Of a stretch of 64,000 nt of DNA, positions 55,463 to 64,000 are shown piece by piece (the stretch's first letter is position 1; every line of letters starts with the position of its first letter). The DNA comes from Nguyenibacter vanlangensis (GTDB lineage: Bacteria; Pseudomonadota; Alphaproteobacteria; Acetobacterales; Acetobacteraceae), in NCBI RefSeq assembly GCF_038719015.1, contig NZ_CP152276.1, positions 62,001 to 126,000 on the forward strand, given 5' to 3'. The notes beneath the pieces were generated by a model. That model was not told where the DNA came from and did no database searches. It saw only the letters and a list, made by a program, of their open reading frames with translations. A program made the position numbers and the translations under genes.

Positions 55463-55592
55463 TGATGTCCTGCATGCCACCGCTGTGCGCCGCATCTATG
55501 CCGTGGTCGGCGACAGCCTCGATGGAGGCGGGCGATTGCTGCTTGCGACCGAGTCACCCGCGATGGGCCGAAGACAGTGTGAGGCAATTCGC
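55463..55592 (+). other. possible remnant of a thiamine-diphosphate enzyme N-terminus
   Basis: The plus strand encodes VRRIYAVVGDSLDG, which resembles the start of pyruvate-oxidase-like enzymes (GVxRIxGVxGDSLNG). It directly abuts palindrome 2, and only about 15 residues are recognisable. A chance match is possible. Nothing else is seen up to the chrA stop. Confidence 0.3.
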
Positions 55593-57032
55593 CTACAATG
55601 TTCCAGAAGCCAATCCGTACAACAGGCCGAGCCCCGAGCACAGTGCCAGGGCCGGCAAGATCCCGATCTTCAACCGGAAGAGCGCGACCATGGCGATCGC
55701 GGTCAGCGCCAGCGACGGGAGGTTGACGGACGCGAACACGGGCACGTCCAGCGTCATCCCGAGCGCATGCGTCCGGTGCAGCGTGCGGAACAGGACATGC
55801 AGGGCAAACCAGACCGCCAGGTTCAGGATCACCCCCACCACGGCGGCGGTGATGGTCGCGAGCGCCGCCGACAGCGCCTTGTTGCCCCGCAGCGCCTCGA
55901 TATAGGGTGCCCCGAGAAAAATCCATAGAAAGCACGGTGTAAAGGTCACCCAGGTTGTCAGCAGGCCGCCCAGCGTGCCGGCAACCAGCGGATTGAGACC
56001 GCCTGGCGCCCGAAAGGCGCCCATGAAGCCGACGAACTGCGTGACCATGATGAGCGGACCAGGTGTCGTCTCGGCCATCCCAAGCCCGTCGAGCATCTCG
56101 CCGGGCTTCAGCCAGCCATATGTGTCGACCGCCTGCTGCGCGACATAGGCGAGGACGGCGTACGCCCCGCCGAATGTGACGACCGCCATCTTGGAGAAGA
56201 AGACCGCGATGGTGGCGAAGACATTGGCCGGTCCCAGAAGGACAAGCAGGCTGAGGACCGGCGCCAGCCAGAGCAGGGCGAGCGTTGCGCCGATCGTCAG
56301 CGCCCAGCGGATGTCCGGCCGGGCATGGGCGGGGATCTCTTCGCCAAGCAGGCTGTCGGCATCCGAAACCGGATGACCGGAACCGGCCTTGTTGTGCCCG
56401 CCGCCGGCCAGGAAGGGGGCCAGTCCTGCCCGGCCACCCAGAAACCCGACGAGCGCCGCGCCCAGAATGATCAGCGGAAACGCGATATGGAAGAAGAACA
56501 TCGCCACGAACGCCGCCGCGGCAAACCCGACCATCATGTCGTTTCGGAGTGCCCGCCTGCCGACGCGCATGACCGCTTCGAGCACGATGGCAAGAACGGC
56601 GGCCTTGAGCCCGAAGAACAATGCCTGCACCGCACCGACATGGCCGAAGATCGCGTAGATCCAGCTCAGGACCATGATGGCGATGGCGCCTGGCAGGACG
56701 AACAGGGCGCCGGCCACCAGCCCGCCTCGGGTCCGGTGCATCAGCCAGCCGATATAGATGGCGAGTTGCTGCGCCTCCGGGCCGGGCAACAGCATGCAGT
56801 AATTCAGCGCGTGCAGAAATCGCGCCTCGCCGATCCAACGCTTCTCCTCGACGATGATGCGGTGCATAACCGCGATCTGGCCGGCGGGACCGCCGAAGCT
56901 CAGGGCGGCGACCCGCGTCCAGACGCGAACCGCTTCACCGAACGGCACGCCGTGGGGTGGGGCGCTGCCGGCTGTGCCATCGTCATGTCGCGGCTCTTCT
57001 GGCTGTCCATGGGCCGGGTTCCTGCTGGTCAT
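55593..57032 (-). CDS. chrA: chromate transporter
   Basis: The 479-residue protein is a two-domain (long) CHR transporter: each half has the chromate-transport signature, ALSFGGPAGQIAVMHRIIVEEKRWI with LPGPEAQQLAIYIGW in the first and VVTFGGAYAVLAYVAQQAV with TTPGPLIMVTQFVGFM in the second. About 10-12 membrane segments are visible. It exports chromate. ATG 57032 overlaps the chrB stop by 4 bp, giving a chrBA operon. Upstream in-frame starts lie inside chrB and are not used. Confidence 0.93.
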   Translation of the reverse strand: MTSRNPAHGQPEEPRHDDGTAGSAPPHGVPFGEAVRVWTRVAALSFGGPAGQIAVMHRIIVEEKRWIGEARFLHALNYCMLLPGPEAQQLAIYIGWLMHRTRGGLVAGALFVLPGAIAIMVLSWIYAIFGHVGAVQALFFGLKAAVLAIVLEAVMRVGRRALRNDMMVGFAAAAFVAMFFFHIAFPLIILGAALVGFLGGRAGLAPFLAGGGHNKAGSGHPVSDADSLLGEEIPAHARPDIRWALTIGATLALLWLAPVLSLLVLLGPANVFATIAVFFSKMAVVTFGGAYAVLAYVAQQAVDTYGWLKPGEMLDGLGMAETTPGPLIMVTQFVGFMGAFRAPGGLNPLVAGTLGGLLTTWVTFTPCFLWIFLGAPYIEALRGNKALSAALATITAAVVGVILNLAVWFALHVLFRTLHRTHALGMTLDVPVFASVNLPSLALTAIAMVALFRLKIGILPALALCSGLGLLYGLASGTL

Positions 57033-58009
57033 GTCTGTCGTGCCCGGAAATAGGCATATAAATTGTCGAAAATCGTGGCCCCCAGTGCGATCCGCTGATC
57101 GTCGTCCCGGTTGGCCATGGCGATGCCGGAGACGAGATGAGCGATGCCGGGCGCCTCCTCGCGGCCGAACTTGTTGTCCTTGAGGTCGATGTCGTGGACG
57201 ATCTCGCCGATCGCCCGGAGCGCCGGATCGGCGAGTCCGGCACGCGCCGACAACACCTCGAAGCTGCACTGATCGCCTTCGTGGGTGAATTCGCCCTCGA
57301 ACATGTCGAAACGCAGTTCGCCTTTCCTCGGCGCGTCGCCCTTGCCCGCCACGAAGCGGATGCGCGCCTCGGGATCGATGAAACGGCGGATCAACCAGGC
57401 ACAGGCGATGCGATCGACATGCACATCCCGGCGTGTCACCCAGGCATGCCCCTGAAGCGTCCGTGTAGTCGTTCGTGCCGCCTTTGACGTGCCGGCCGCC
57501 GTATCGTCCGCCGCCTGGGCCTCCAACCCGTCCAGAACGACCTCCAGCGGTTCGCGGCCGCCGGCCCCGAAGAAATCGATGCGCGCGACCGCCGCGACGC
57601 GTTTGCGCAGCCGGCGGAGCTGGGTGCGGATGTCCGCCCGCTTGTCCTCGGAGCAGTCGGCAGCAAGTGCGCGGCCGAGGTCCCGCGCCTCGTCAGCGAT
57701 CGCGTCATAATCGGCGTTACGCGCGGTATCGAACAGGGCGCGCACCTGGGCGTCGGACAGGCCGTCGAGCAGCCGTGCTTCGCACATCATCGCCTCCCCG
57801 CCGCCTTCGACGATTTCCTTCAGGAGCCATTCCAGGTCTTCCTGCGTTTCGGCTCCCGCCGGCAGCGCATAGACCGTGCTCTTCACCGCGACCGCGCCGA
57901 TGCCCTGCAGCCGCCGCCAGATCTTCACCCGGAAATAGGCCGGCTTCGGCGGCAATTGATGGATCAGGAGCAGCCAGGGCTGTCCGGTTCGGGAGGACTC
58001 CGCGCTCAT
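57029..58009 (-). CDS. chrB: chromate resistance protein/regulator ChrB
   Basis: The 326-residue protein has the N-terminal ChrB domain (WLLLIHQLPPKPAYFRVKIWRRLQGIGAVAVKSTVYALP) and C-terminal ChrB_C domain (HVDRIACAWLIRRFIDPEARI; FDMFEGEFTHEGDQCSFEVL; KDNKFGREEAPGIAHLVSGI). ChrB acts as a chromate-responsive regulator and is needed for full resistance. ATG 58009 is selected because the conserved domain starts within 15 residues; a far longer frame upstream has no homology. It is the promoter-proximal gene of chrBA, so the operon promoter lies in 58010-58196. Confidence 0.9.
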   Translation of the reverse strand: MSAESSRTGQPWLLLIHQLPPKPAYFRVKIWRRLQGIGAVAVKSTVYALPAGAETQEDLEWLLKEIVEGGGEAMMCEARLLDGLSDAQVRALFDTARNADYDAIADEARDLGRALAADCSEDKRADIRTQLRRLRKRVAAVARIDFFGAGGREPLEVVLDGLEAQAADDTAAGTSKAARTTTRTLQGHAWVTRRDVHVDRIACAWLIRRFIDPEARIRFVAGKGDAPRKGELRFDMFEGEFTHEGDQCSFEVLSARAGLADPALRAIGEIVHDIDLKDNKFGREEAPGIAHLVSGIAMANRDDDQRIALGATIFDNLYAYFRARQT

Positions 58010-58196
58010 GAGGTTTATTTTAGGAGCGCCCCTTGCGGGGTGCAACTGCTGTATCATTTTTCGTTCTGGTGTTGCGGAAACATGATGCGGCCTCCGACCA
58101 GCGGAGGGCCACATCACGCGGTTCGTCGACCGGGCGGCGGCGTTCCCGTCGTCCCGCCGGAAGAGGTGTGATCCATTTCTGACGGGCACGGCGCTC

Positions 58197-58649
58197 ATGG
58201 CGATGCTCTGGGCTGCCCCGGCCTCTGCCGCGCCCGGTTCCACGCCTGGTCCTGTGCCTGCTTCCGTGTCTGTTCCCTGGGCGGCCGTAGGCGAGACCCT
58301 CGGTAAAGCCGGCACTGGCGCTTGGCTCCTGGCTGGCCTTCCTGCCGAAAGGAGGGATGCCATGACGGCGCTGCCGGTCGCCATGGGAACGGGCATCGCG
58401 ATCAATTTCAAGCCGACAGACGGCGGCAAGGCCGCGATCGCCGGTGATTTCGTGCTGGTCGCATCCGAGGTCAATCCGGTGCTCCGCACGTTGCGGGAGC
58501 ATGGCATCGCGGTCACGGCGCTGCATAACCACATGCTGAACGATCAGCCCCGCCTGTTCTTCATGCATTTCTGGGCGAACGACGATGCGGGCCGGCTGGC
58601 GCGGGGCCTGAAGGCGGCGCTGGACCAGATGAACCTGAAGAAAGGATAG
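58197..58649 (+). CDS. DUF1259 (LppY/LpqO-like) secreted protein
   Basis: The 150-residue protein has a hydrophobic N-terminus (ALMAMLWAAPASAA, signal-peptide-like with an AxA site) and one DUF1259 unit: VPWAAVGETLG, GIAINFKPTDGGKAAIAGDFVLVASEVNPVLRTL, GIAVTALHNHMLNDQPRLFFMHFWANDD, LARGLKAAL. Many family members have two such units, so this is a single-unit form. In-frame residues upstream of ATG 58197 continue the signal-like sequence (RRKRCDPFLTG) without a better start codon, so the start may be non-standard. It is divergent from chrB and may share its promoter region. Periplasmic role unknown. Confidence 0.75.
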   Translation: MAMLWAAPASAAPGSTPGPVPASVSVPWAAVGETLGKAGTGAWLLAGLPAERRDAMTALPVAMGTGIAINFKPTDGGKAAIAGDFVLVASEVNPVLRTLREHGIAVTALHNHMLNDQPRLFFMHFWANDDAGRLARGLKAALDQMNLKKG

Positions 58650-58692
58650 GACCGCCGATATCGCGTGCCGTTCCCTTCGGTGAGGCGTGTCC

Positions 58693-59922
58693 ATGAAACT
58701 CGACGCCGTCATCCAGGATCGCCAGGCGCTGCTCTCCATGGAGCGTTATGTCGGCCTGGGCACGAAGACGTATAGTCCGCTGGCGGCACGAACCGAGGCA
58801 GGGCCTGCCTACCAGCCGGAAAGCGGGGTGGCGTCGTTCGATCTCGTCACCGTCACGGTGCCCCGGGAGCGGGTCTCCGTGTTCCAGGCGGCTCCTGCCG
58901 GACATCTGGCCGAATACTATCTGCGGCCGGACGGCATCCGGTTTGCGATCCATCCCGCGACCTGGGTCATGGAAGGGGTCAAGGAGGGGATTGCGCATCT
59001 CGAAGACCTTCGTGCCCTGCCGCGCGGTGCGGCGATCCGGGTCGCGCCCACGGCATCGACCCGCACCGTGCTGACAGTCGGTCCGGAAATGGCGCCGCAT
59101 TTCCTCAAGCTCCATTATCCGGTGCGGATCTCCCGCTTCAATCGCGGGCTGTTGCGGCGCAACGTCCAGAACAGCGTCGCCATCACGGCGGAGATGGCGC
59201 AGGCGCGGTCGGAGCGGTTTGCCTATCTGCCGGAGACGCTGGGCTTCGCTTTCGGCACCGACGAGAAGGCCTGGGGTTTCCTGGTGCGGGAGGTCATTGC
59301 CCGGCCGCCCATCGCCGGCCGCTTTCTGATTCCGTGCTTTGCGCTCTATGGGCGGGATATCCGTGCCCCGGACGATCCGCCGCTGCTGGTGCAGATGATC
59401 GCGCGGCTGCGCGTCGATCCGGCCGCGTTCGTGGTCAACGAGATCATCGTTCCCGTCATCGCGTTCTGGTGCTGGGGCGCACGTCGTGGCCTGCTGCTGG
59501 AATCCCATGCCCAGAATACGCTGATCGAGATCGACCGGGACTTCAGGCCAAGGCGGATCGTGTTTCGCGATTTCGACATCTGGATCGATACGGAAACACG
59601 GCGGCGCTGCGATCTCGGCCTGCCGTTCCCCGGGGCGGGGCTTGTGCCGGACGCCGGCCAGTCGATGGAACAATATTACAGCATCGTCTATGACCGCTTT
59701 ATCGGCCACAATTTCTTCGACTATCTGCTCGATCTGTTGCGACGCTTTTATGATGTGGAAGAAGAGGTCGTTCGACAACGGGCGCGGGCTGCCTTCCACC
59801 AATTCTTTCCCGAAGCGCAGCATTTCTTTCCGAAGGACACGGTATTCTATTTCTCGAAGGACGCGCCGCCCGGTCACGAGTTCATGATCGAGGACCTGCG
59901 ACAGCCTCCGGAATGGCGGTAG
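58693..59922 (+). CDS. IucA/IucC-like (NIS synthetase family) protein
   Basis: The 409-residue protein carries ESHAQNTLIEIDRDFRPRRIVFRDFD, which matches the HxQN(x)n RD(F/L) active-site block of NIS siderophore synthetases such as IucA/IucC. Typical NIS enzymes are near 600 residues and begin with a conserved ATP-binding HPxHPxxK block that I do not find, so it is a shortened relative and may not be a complete synthetase. ATG 58693 is chosen over GTG 58687 because it is closer to GGTGAGG. No other siderophore genes adjoin it. It follows the DUF1259 gene by 43 bp. Confidence 0.6.
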   Translation: MKLDAVIQDRQALLSMERYVGLGTKTYSPLAARTEAGPAYQPESGVASFDLVTVTVPRERVSVFQAAPAGHLAEYYLRPDGIRFAIHPATWVMEGVKEGIAHLEDLRALPRGAAIRVAPTASTRTVLTVGPEMAPHFLKLHYPVRISRFNRGLLRRNVQNSVAITAEMAQARSERFAYLPETLGFAFGTDEKAWGFLVREVIARPPIAGRFLIPCFALYGRDIRAPDDPPLLVQMIARLRVDPAAFVVNEIIVPVIAFWCWGARRGLLLESHAQNTLIEIDRDFRPRRIVFRDFDIWIDTETRRRCDLGLPFPGAGLVPDAGQSMEQYYSIVYDRFIGHNFFDYLLDLLRRFYDVEEEVVRQRARAAFHQFFPEAQHFFPKDTVFYFSKDAPPGHEFMIEDLRQPPEWR

Positions 59923-60054
59923 CGATCAATCCGTCTCGATTCCTGCATTTCTCTCCGATTTTGCACGTCGGTGCCGATGATGCGGATCCGGTTGCGCATT
60001 GGCGTGCGCGGCGTAAAAATGTTGCAGATATCGTGGGAAATGAGGAGTGGCGGT

Positions 60055-60780
60055 ATGGTGGAGAGTGCGACGGGGGATGGGGCCCAGGGCGGTGCCGGGC
60101 GGGTGGTCATGATTTCGGGGGCCAATCGCGGGATCGGGCTGGTGCTGGCCGAGGAATTGCGCGGACAAGGGTGGGTGGTCAGCGCGGGGGTGCGGGATCC
60201 GGCCGCGTTCTCGCTGGGGGCGCCGCATCTGGTGCATGGGTTCGATGCGACCGCGGGCGGGGCGGAGCGGGACTGGGTCGAGGCGACGGTGGCGCGCTAT
60301 GGCCGCGTCGATGCGATCATCGCCAATGCGGGCGTGATGATTCCGCATTCGATCCTCGATTGCAGCGAGGACGAGATGAGCCTGATGCTGGAGGTCAATC
60401 TGCGGTCGCCGATCCGGCTGGTGCGCGCGGCGTGGCCGCATCTGGCGGCGTGCGGTGCCGGGCGGGTCGTCGTGATTGCCTCGCTGTCCGGCAAGCGGGT
60501 GAAATCGGCGGAGTCGGGGCCTTATGCGATGACCAAGCATGCGGCCGTGGCGCTGGCGCACAGCATCAAGCGGACCGGCTGGGCGGCGGGGATCCGGGCG
60601 ACGGCGGTCTGTCCGGGCTTCGTCGCGACCGACATGGCGCGCAGCATCACCACGCGGGCGGACGAGACGATGACGCAGCCGCAGGACGTCGCGCGCATGA
60701 TCGCCGCCGTGCTGGACCTGCCCAATACGGCCAATGTTTCGGAATTGTGCATAAGCTGTTCCGAGGAGGATCTTTACTGA
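60055..60780 (+). CDS. short-chain dehydrogenase/reductase
   Basis: The 241-residue protein has SGANRGIGLVLAEEL (cofactor loop), NAGVMIPHSI, catalytic Ser in IASLSGKR and Tyr/Lys in PYAMTKHA, then CPGFVATDMA. The usual NNAG is ANAG. ATG 60055 has AGGAG 8 nt upstream and lies just before the Rossmann start; longer in-frame starts lack this. It is monocistronic between the IucA/IucC-like gene (132 bp upstream) and the ArsC-like gene. Local codon use is very GC-rich and Ala/Gly-heavy, similar to the copper genes further right. Substrate unknown. Confidence 0.87.
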   Translation: MVESATGDGAQGGAGRVVMISGANRGIGLVLAEELRGQGWVVSAGVRDPAAFSLGAPHLVHGFDATAGGAERDWVEATVARYGRVDAIIANAGVMIPHSILDCSEDEMSLMLEVNLRSPIRLVRAAWPHLAACGAGRVVVIASLSGKRVKSAESGPYAMTKHAAVALAHSIKRTGWAAGIRATAVCPGFVATDMARSITTRADETMTQPQDVARMIAAVLDLPNTANVSELCISCSEEDLY

Positions 60781-60919
60781 CCGGGGGAGGGGCCGAGCCG
60801 GAGCCGGCACGGTCCGGGCAGGGGATCGTGGCGGGTTGGATGTTGCGCTATAAGGCCGTGCGCGGCCTGATTCGGGTTGGGCGCGGATCGTGGTGAGCGT
60901 GACGGAGGGCGGACGGTTT

Positions 60920-61273
60920 ATGGCGCGGTCGGTTGTGATCCATGGGATCAAGGCGTGCGATACGATGAAGAAGGCGCGGTCGTGGCTGGAAACGCATGGC
61001 GTGGCCTATGATTTCCATGATTACAAGAGCGGGGGAATCGCGCGCGGCGTGCTGGAGGGCTGGGTGCGGGCCGTGGGCTGGGAGGTCCTGCTGAACCGGG
61101 CCGGGACGACGTTTCGCAAACTGCCCGACTCCGACAAGGTTGGTCTGGACGCGGCGCGGGCGGTCGCGCTGATGCTGGCGCAGCCTTCGATGATCAAGCG
61201 CCCGGTCCTGGACGTGGACGGGGCGCTGACGGTGGGATTCAAGCCGGAGCAGTACGAGGCGCTGTTCGGCTGA
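60920..61273 (+). CDS. ArsC/Spx-family protein (YffB-like)
   Basis: The 117-residue protein has the YffB-type signature GIKACDTMKKARSWLETHGVAYDFHDYK, then LLNRAGTTFRKLP and a SMIKRPVL segment, the thioredoxin-fold ArsC family with a single N-terminal CxxxxK-type cysteine. YffB-like proteins are considered glutathione-dependent thiol reductases rather than true arsenate reductases. ATG 60920 is chosen because GGAGGGCGG lies upstream and the conserved strand begins five residues in. It converges with copZ across a 30-bp gap that contains a palindrome. Confidence 0.85.
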   Translation: MARSVVIHGIKACDTMKKARSWLETHGVAYDFHDYKSGGIARGVLEGWVRAVGWEVLLNRAGTTFRKLPDSDKVGLDAARAVALMLAQPSMIKRPVLDVDGALTVGFKPEQYEALFG

Positions 61274-61275
61274 GG

Positions 61276-61291
61276 ATCGCGGCGCCGCGAT
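61276..61291. terminator. palindrome between convergent genes, possible bidirectional terminator
   Basis: ATCGCGGCGCCGCGAT is a perfect 16-bp palindrome located exactly between the stop of the ArsC-like gene and the stop of copZ. There is no T-tract on either side, so factor-independent termination is uncertain. Confidence 0.35.
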
Positions 61292-61302
61292 GACAATGCG
61301 GG

Positions 61303-61512
61303 TTACGCGTGGACGTCGAAGCCGGCGTCCTCGATCGCCGCGCGCAGGGCGGCGGGGCCGGTGCGAGACGGGTCGTAGCTGATGCTGGCCTGGGCCGGGG
61401 TGAGGGTGACGCTGGCCGTCGCGACGCCCGGCGTGCGTTCCAGGGCCTTCCGGACCGCGTTGGCGCAGCCGTCGCAGGTCATGCCGTCGATGGACAAAAT
61501 CAGGTCGGTCAT
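61303..61512 (-). CDS. copZ: copper chaperone, heavy-metal-associated domain (CopZ)
   Basis: The 69-residue protein is a single HMA domain with MTCDGC (metal-binding CxxC near residues 13-16), the ferredoxin-like alpha-beta plan, and a typical ending [18 protein letters not shown]. It hands Cu(I) to the P-type ATPase encoded immediately upstream, whose stop overlaps this start by 4 bp. A long frame covering the antisense of copA continues into this gene, but the ATG at 61512 is the real start. It forms a copA-copZ operon on the minus strand. Confidence 0.9.
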   Translation of the reverse strand: MTDLILSIDGMTCDGCANAVRKALERTPGVATASVTLTPAQASISYDPSRTGPAALRAAIEDAGFDVHA

Positions 61513-63962
61513 GCCGGGTTCCTTGTGATGGCGGGGATGGCGGGACGCGTGCGGGGTTTCCAGCGATTGAGCAGAAGCGCGTTTGAGACGACCGAGACCG
61601 AACTCAGGGCCATCATCGCGCCGGCGATGGCGGGGTTGAGCAGGCCCAGGGCCGCCAGCGGGATGCCCAGCACGTTGTAGACGAAGGCGAAGAACAGGTT
61701 CTGCCGCACCTTGGCGAGGGTACCGCGCGAGAGGTCCATGGCGTCGACCAGGCCGCGCAGTTCGCCGCGCATCAGCACCATGTCGGCGGTTTCCAGCGCG
61801 ATGTCCGTGCCGCCGCCCATGGCGATGCCGATATCGGCGGCGGCCAGCGCCGGGGCGTCGTTGATGCCGTCGCCGAGCATGCCGACGACCTGGCCCGGGG
61901 CGCGGCGGCGCTGCACCTCCTGCGCCTTGTCCTGCGGCAGCACGCCGGCGATGACGTCGTCCAGCCCCAGCCGGGCGGCCACGGCGGCGGCGGCGCGCGG
62001 ATTGTCGCCCGTCAGCATGACCAGGCGGATGCCGCGCGCATGCAGGGCGGCGATGCTGTCGGCGGCGTCGGGGCGGATGCGGTCGGCCAGGGCGAGATGG
62101 CCCAGCAGGGTCGTGCCGCGCGTGACGCCGATCAGCGTCTTGCCCTGTCCTTCCAGTGCTTCCAGCCCGTCGCGCGTTGCGCGCGCGTCGCCAGGGCCGT
62201 CGGTCCCGCAGCCATTCTCGGCCAGGAAGCGGGGGGAGCCGAGGCGCAGCACGGCGCCGTCCCGGTCCGTGCCCTGGATGCCGTGGCCGGGGATGGCGCG
62301 GACGTCGCGGAGCGGCGCGGCGGCCAGGCCGGCCGCCGTGGCGTGGGCGACGATGGCGCGGGCCAGCGGATGTTCGGAATCCCGCTCCAGCGCCAGGGCG
62401 GTGGAGAGCAGGGTATCGCGGGACGTGCCCGGGGCCGGGAGGATGTCGGTGAGTTCGGGCTGGCCCAGCGTCAGCGTGCCGGTCTTGTCCAGGATCAGGG
62501 TGGTGATCTTGTGCAGCCGTTCCAGGGATTCGGCGGAGCGGAACAGCAGGCCGGCGCGCGCGCCCAGGCCGGTGCCGACCATGATCGCGGTGGGTGTGGC
62601 CAGGCCGAGCGCGCAGGGGCAGGCGATGACCAGCACGGCGATGGTGCCGGTCAGCGCGCCCGCCGGATGGCCGCTGACCGCCCAGCCGGCCAGGAAGGTC
62701 AGGGCGGCGATGCCGAGCACCACCGGCACGAAGACGGCGGAGACCCGATCCACCAGATGCTGGACCGGATCCTTGCTGCCCTGGGCCTGCTGGACCATGC
62801 GGACGATGCGGGCGAGCGTGGTGTCGGCGCCGACCCGCCGGGCCCGGACGCGCAGCACGCCGTCGCGGTTGATGGTGGCGCCGAACACCGGGTCGCCCGC
62901 GCCCTTGCCGGCCGGTACGGCCTCGCCGGTCAGCATGGATTCGTCGATGTCGGAGCTGCCTTGCAGGATGGTGCCGTCCACCGGGATGCTTTCGCCCGGG
63001 CGGACGATGAAGACGTCGCCGACATGCAGGCTGCCGGCCGGCCGGTCCTGGATCGTGCCGTCGATGTCGAGATGGGCGATCTGCGGCTGCAGGCGCATCA
63101 GGCTTTCCACGCCCGCGCGCGTGCGGTCGCGGGCGCGGGTTTCGAGCAGCCGGCCCAGCAGGACCAGGGTGATGACCGTGGCGCCGGACTCGAAATAGAG
63201 CGGTCCGGCATGGCCCAGCAGCAGGGTGGCGGTGCTGGCCAGCCAGGCGACGCTGGTGCCCATGACGACCAGCACGTCCATGTTGGCGCCGCCGCCGCGC
63301 AGCGCGTTCCAGGCATGGCGGTAGAAATCGCGGCCGCAGATGCCCTGCACCAGGGTCGCCAGCACCCATTGCGCCGGGGGCGGCAGCAGGTCGGGCCGGC
63401 CGGCGAACATGGCCCCCATGCCGGCCAGCAGCGGCGCGGTGAGGGCGAGCGACAGCAGGAACTGCCCCGCCTGCCGGCGCCAGGCGGCATGGCGGGCGGG
63501 CTGGTCGGTTGTCGCGGCCGGCGCGGTGTCGTTCGCCGATGGCAGGGTGGCGCCGTAGCCGGTCCTTTCCACCTGGCGGATCAGGGCGTCGGGATCGGCC
63601 AGCGTGGGCAGATAGTCGATATCGGCGTGGCCGGAGGCGAAGCTGACCTGGGCGGAGACGCCGGGGAGGCGGTTGAGGCCGCGTTCGACCCGCCCGGCGC
63701 AGGCGACGCAGGTCATGCCGTCGATCGCCAGGGCGACATGGCGGGTCGGGACGTCGAAACCGGCCTTGCGGATGGCGGCCACCACGTCGTCGAGCGGCGG
63801 GGCGCCGTCGCCGCGTTCGATCGTCGCGGCCCCGGCGGCGAAATTCACCGCGGCTTTCGTGCCGGGCAGGCGGTTGAGCAGCCGTTCGATCCGGGCGGCG
63901 CAGGCGGCGCAGGTCATCCCTTCGATCGGCAGGGTCAGGGATCGCCCGGTTGTGACGGTCAC
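61509..63962 (-). CDS. copA: copper-translocating P1B-type ATPase
   Basis: The 817-residue protein has two N-terminal HMA domains ([11 protein letters not shown] near residue 15; [11 protein letters not shown] near 83), the TGE motif [11 protein letters not shown], the intramembrane CPC motif ([14 protein letters not shown]), the phosphorylation site DKTGTLT, the ATP-domain HP ([11 protein letters not shown]) and [10 protein letters not shown]. Eight membrane spans fit. These are all hallmarks of Cu(I) exporters (CopA). It lies 38 bp from the window end; the promoter and any CueR-type regulator are outside or in that short stretch. Confidence 0.95.
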   Translation of the reverse strand: MTVTTGRSLTLPIEGMTCAACAARIERLLNRLPGTKAAVNFAAGAATIERGDGAPPLDDVVAAIRKAGFDVPTRHVALAIDGMTCVACAGRVERGLNRLPGVSAQVSFASGHADIDYLPTLADPDALIRQVERTGYGATLPSANDTAPAATTDQPARHAAWRRQAGQFLLSLALTAPLLAGMGAMFAGRPDLLPPPAQWVLATLVQGICGRDFYRHAWNALRGGGANMDVLVVMGTSVAWLASTATLLLGHAGPLYFESGATVITLVLLGRLLETRARDRTRAGVESLMRLQPQIAHLDIDGTIQDRPAGSLHVGDVFIVRPGESIPVDGTILQGSSDIDESMLTGEAVPAGKGAGDPVFGATINRDGVLRVRARRVGADTTLARIVRMVQQAQGSKDPVQHLVDRVSAVFVPVVLGIAALTFLAGWAVSGHPAGALTGTIAVLVIACPCALGLATPTAIMVGTGLGARAGLLFRSAESLERLHKITTLILDKTGTLTLGQPELTDILPAPGTSRDTLLSTALALERDSEHPLARAIVAHATAAGLAAAPLRDVRAIPGHGIQGTDRDGAVLRLGSPRFLAENGCGTDGPGDARATRDGLEALEGQGKTLIGVTRGTTLLGHLALADRIRPDAADSIAALHARGIRLVMLTGDNPRAAAAVAARLGLDDVIAGVLPQDKAQEVQRRRAPGQVVGMLGDGINDAPALAAADIGIAMGGGTDIALETADMVLMRGELRGLVDAMDLSRGTLAKVRQNLFFAFVYNVLGIPLAALGLLNPAIAGAMMALSSVSVVSNALLLNRWKPRTRPAIPAITRNPA

Positions 63963-64000
63963 GGCGTGGCCTCCTGGATTCCGGCGGGCCCATGTGACGG

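Noticed and set aside
61303..63993. Minus-strand frame of 896 codons covering copA and ending in copZ
   Set aside because: Only its last 69 codons (copZ) are a gene; the rest is Arg/Pro/Gly-rich out-of-frame copA sequence.

Overview
The window is high-GC alphaproteobacterial chromosome. An acetic-acid-bacterium-like member of the Acetobacteraceae is my best guess, from the mix of TonB receptors, a periplasm-oriented metabolism, chromate and copper genes, and alphaproteobacterial IS types; this is an inference, not a database match. It is an accessory region made of modules joined by IS scars and gene remnants.

Positions 1-19.2 kb look like an anti-phage defence island. A partial WYL-type regulator reads leftwards from a small operator region. 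Opposite it is a four-gene ubiquitin-like conjugation operon of the Bil (bacterial ISG15-like) type: a coiled-coil/Ubl protein, a CEHH-type E2-like protein, a JAB/JAMM isopeptidase and an E1. It is followed by an overlapping trio I cannot assign to a named system: an AddB-like nuclease, an AddA-like helicase-nuclease and a dual-specificity phosphatase. A second module lies between two diverged 162-bp direct repeats (10558-10719 and 19349-19510). It holds an orphan HEPN gene and, on the minus strand, hipB-hipA, a PD-(D/E)XK-like protein, a RloC-like ATPase with a C-terminal HEPN-type motif, and a protein of unknown function broken by an intact IS3-family element with a 3-bp target duplication.

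Positions 19.5-25.1 kb are decayed sequence (IS3, SDR and molybdenum-hydroxylase remnants) around a beta-propeller lipoprotein, a TonB-dependent receptor and a DUF1636 protein. Positions 25.2-37 kb are a guanidine utilisation locus. Two divergent guanidine-I (ykkC) riboswitches control, leftwards, an APC permease, two DUF1989 proteins (carboxyguanidine deiminase subunits), allophanate hydrolase, and probably a degenerate response regulator and a TPR-sulfotransferase; rightwards they control a urea/guanidine carboxylase.

Positions 37-43.6 kb hold a low-GC sterol-desaturase-like gene with an unknown membrane protein, then an IS630 element nested in a decayed IS5 element that truncated a GMC oxidoreductase, then a second TonB receptor. 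Positions 44-50 kb hold a catabolic cluster (Zn alcohol dehydrogenase, SDR, HisD-like dehydrogenase, APH-fold kinase, NCS1 permease) of unknown substrate. Positions 50-55 kb are a patchwork of intact redox enzymes and remnants, including an SDR/SnoaL chimeric ORF. Positions 55.3-64 kb hold paired palindromes, chrBA chromate resistance, a DUF1259 protein, an IucA/IucC-like protein, an SDR, an ArsC/Spx-like protein and copZ-copA.
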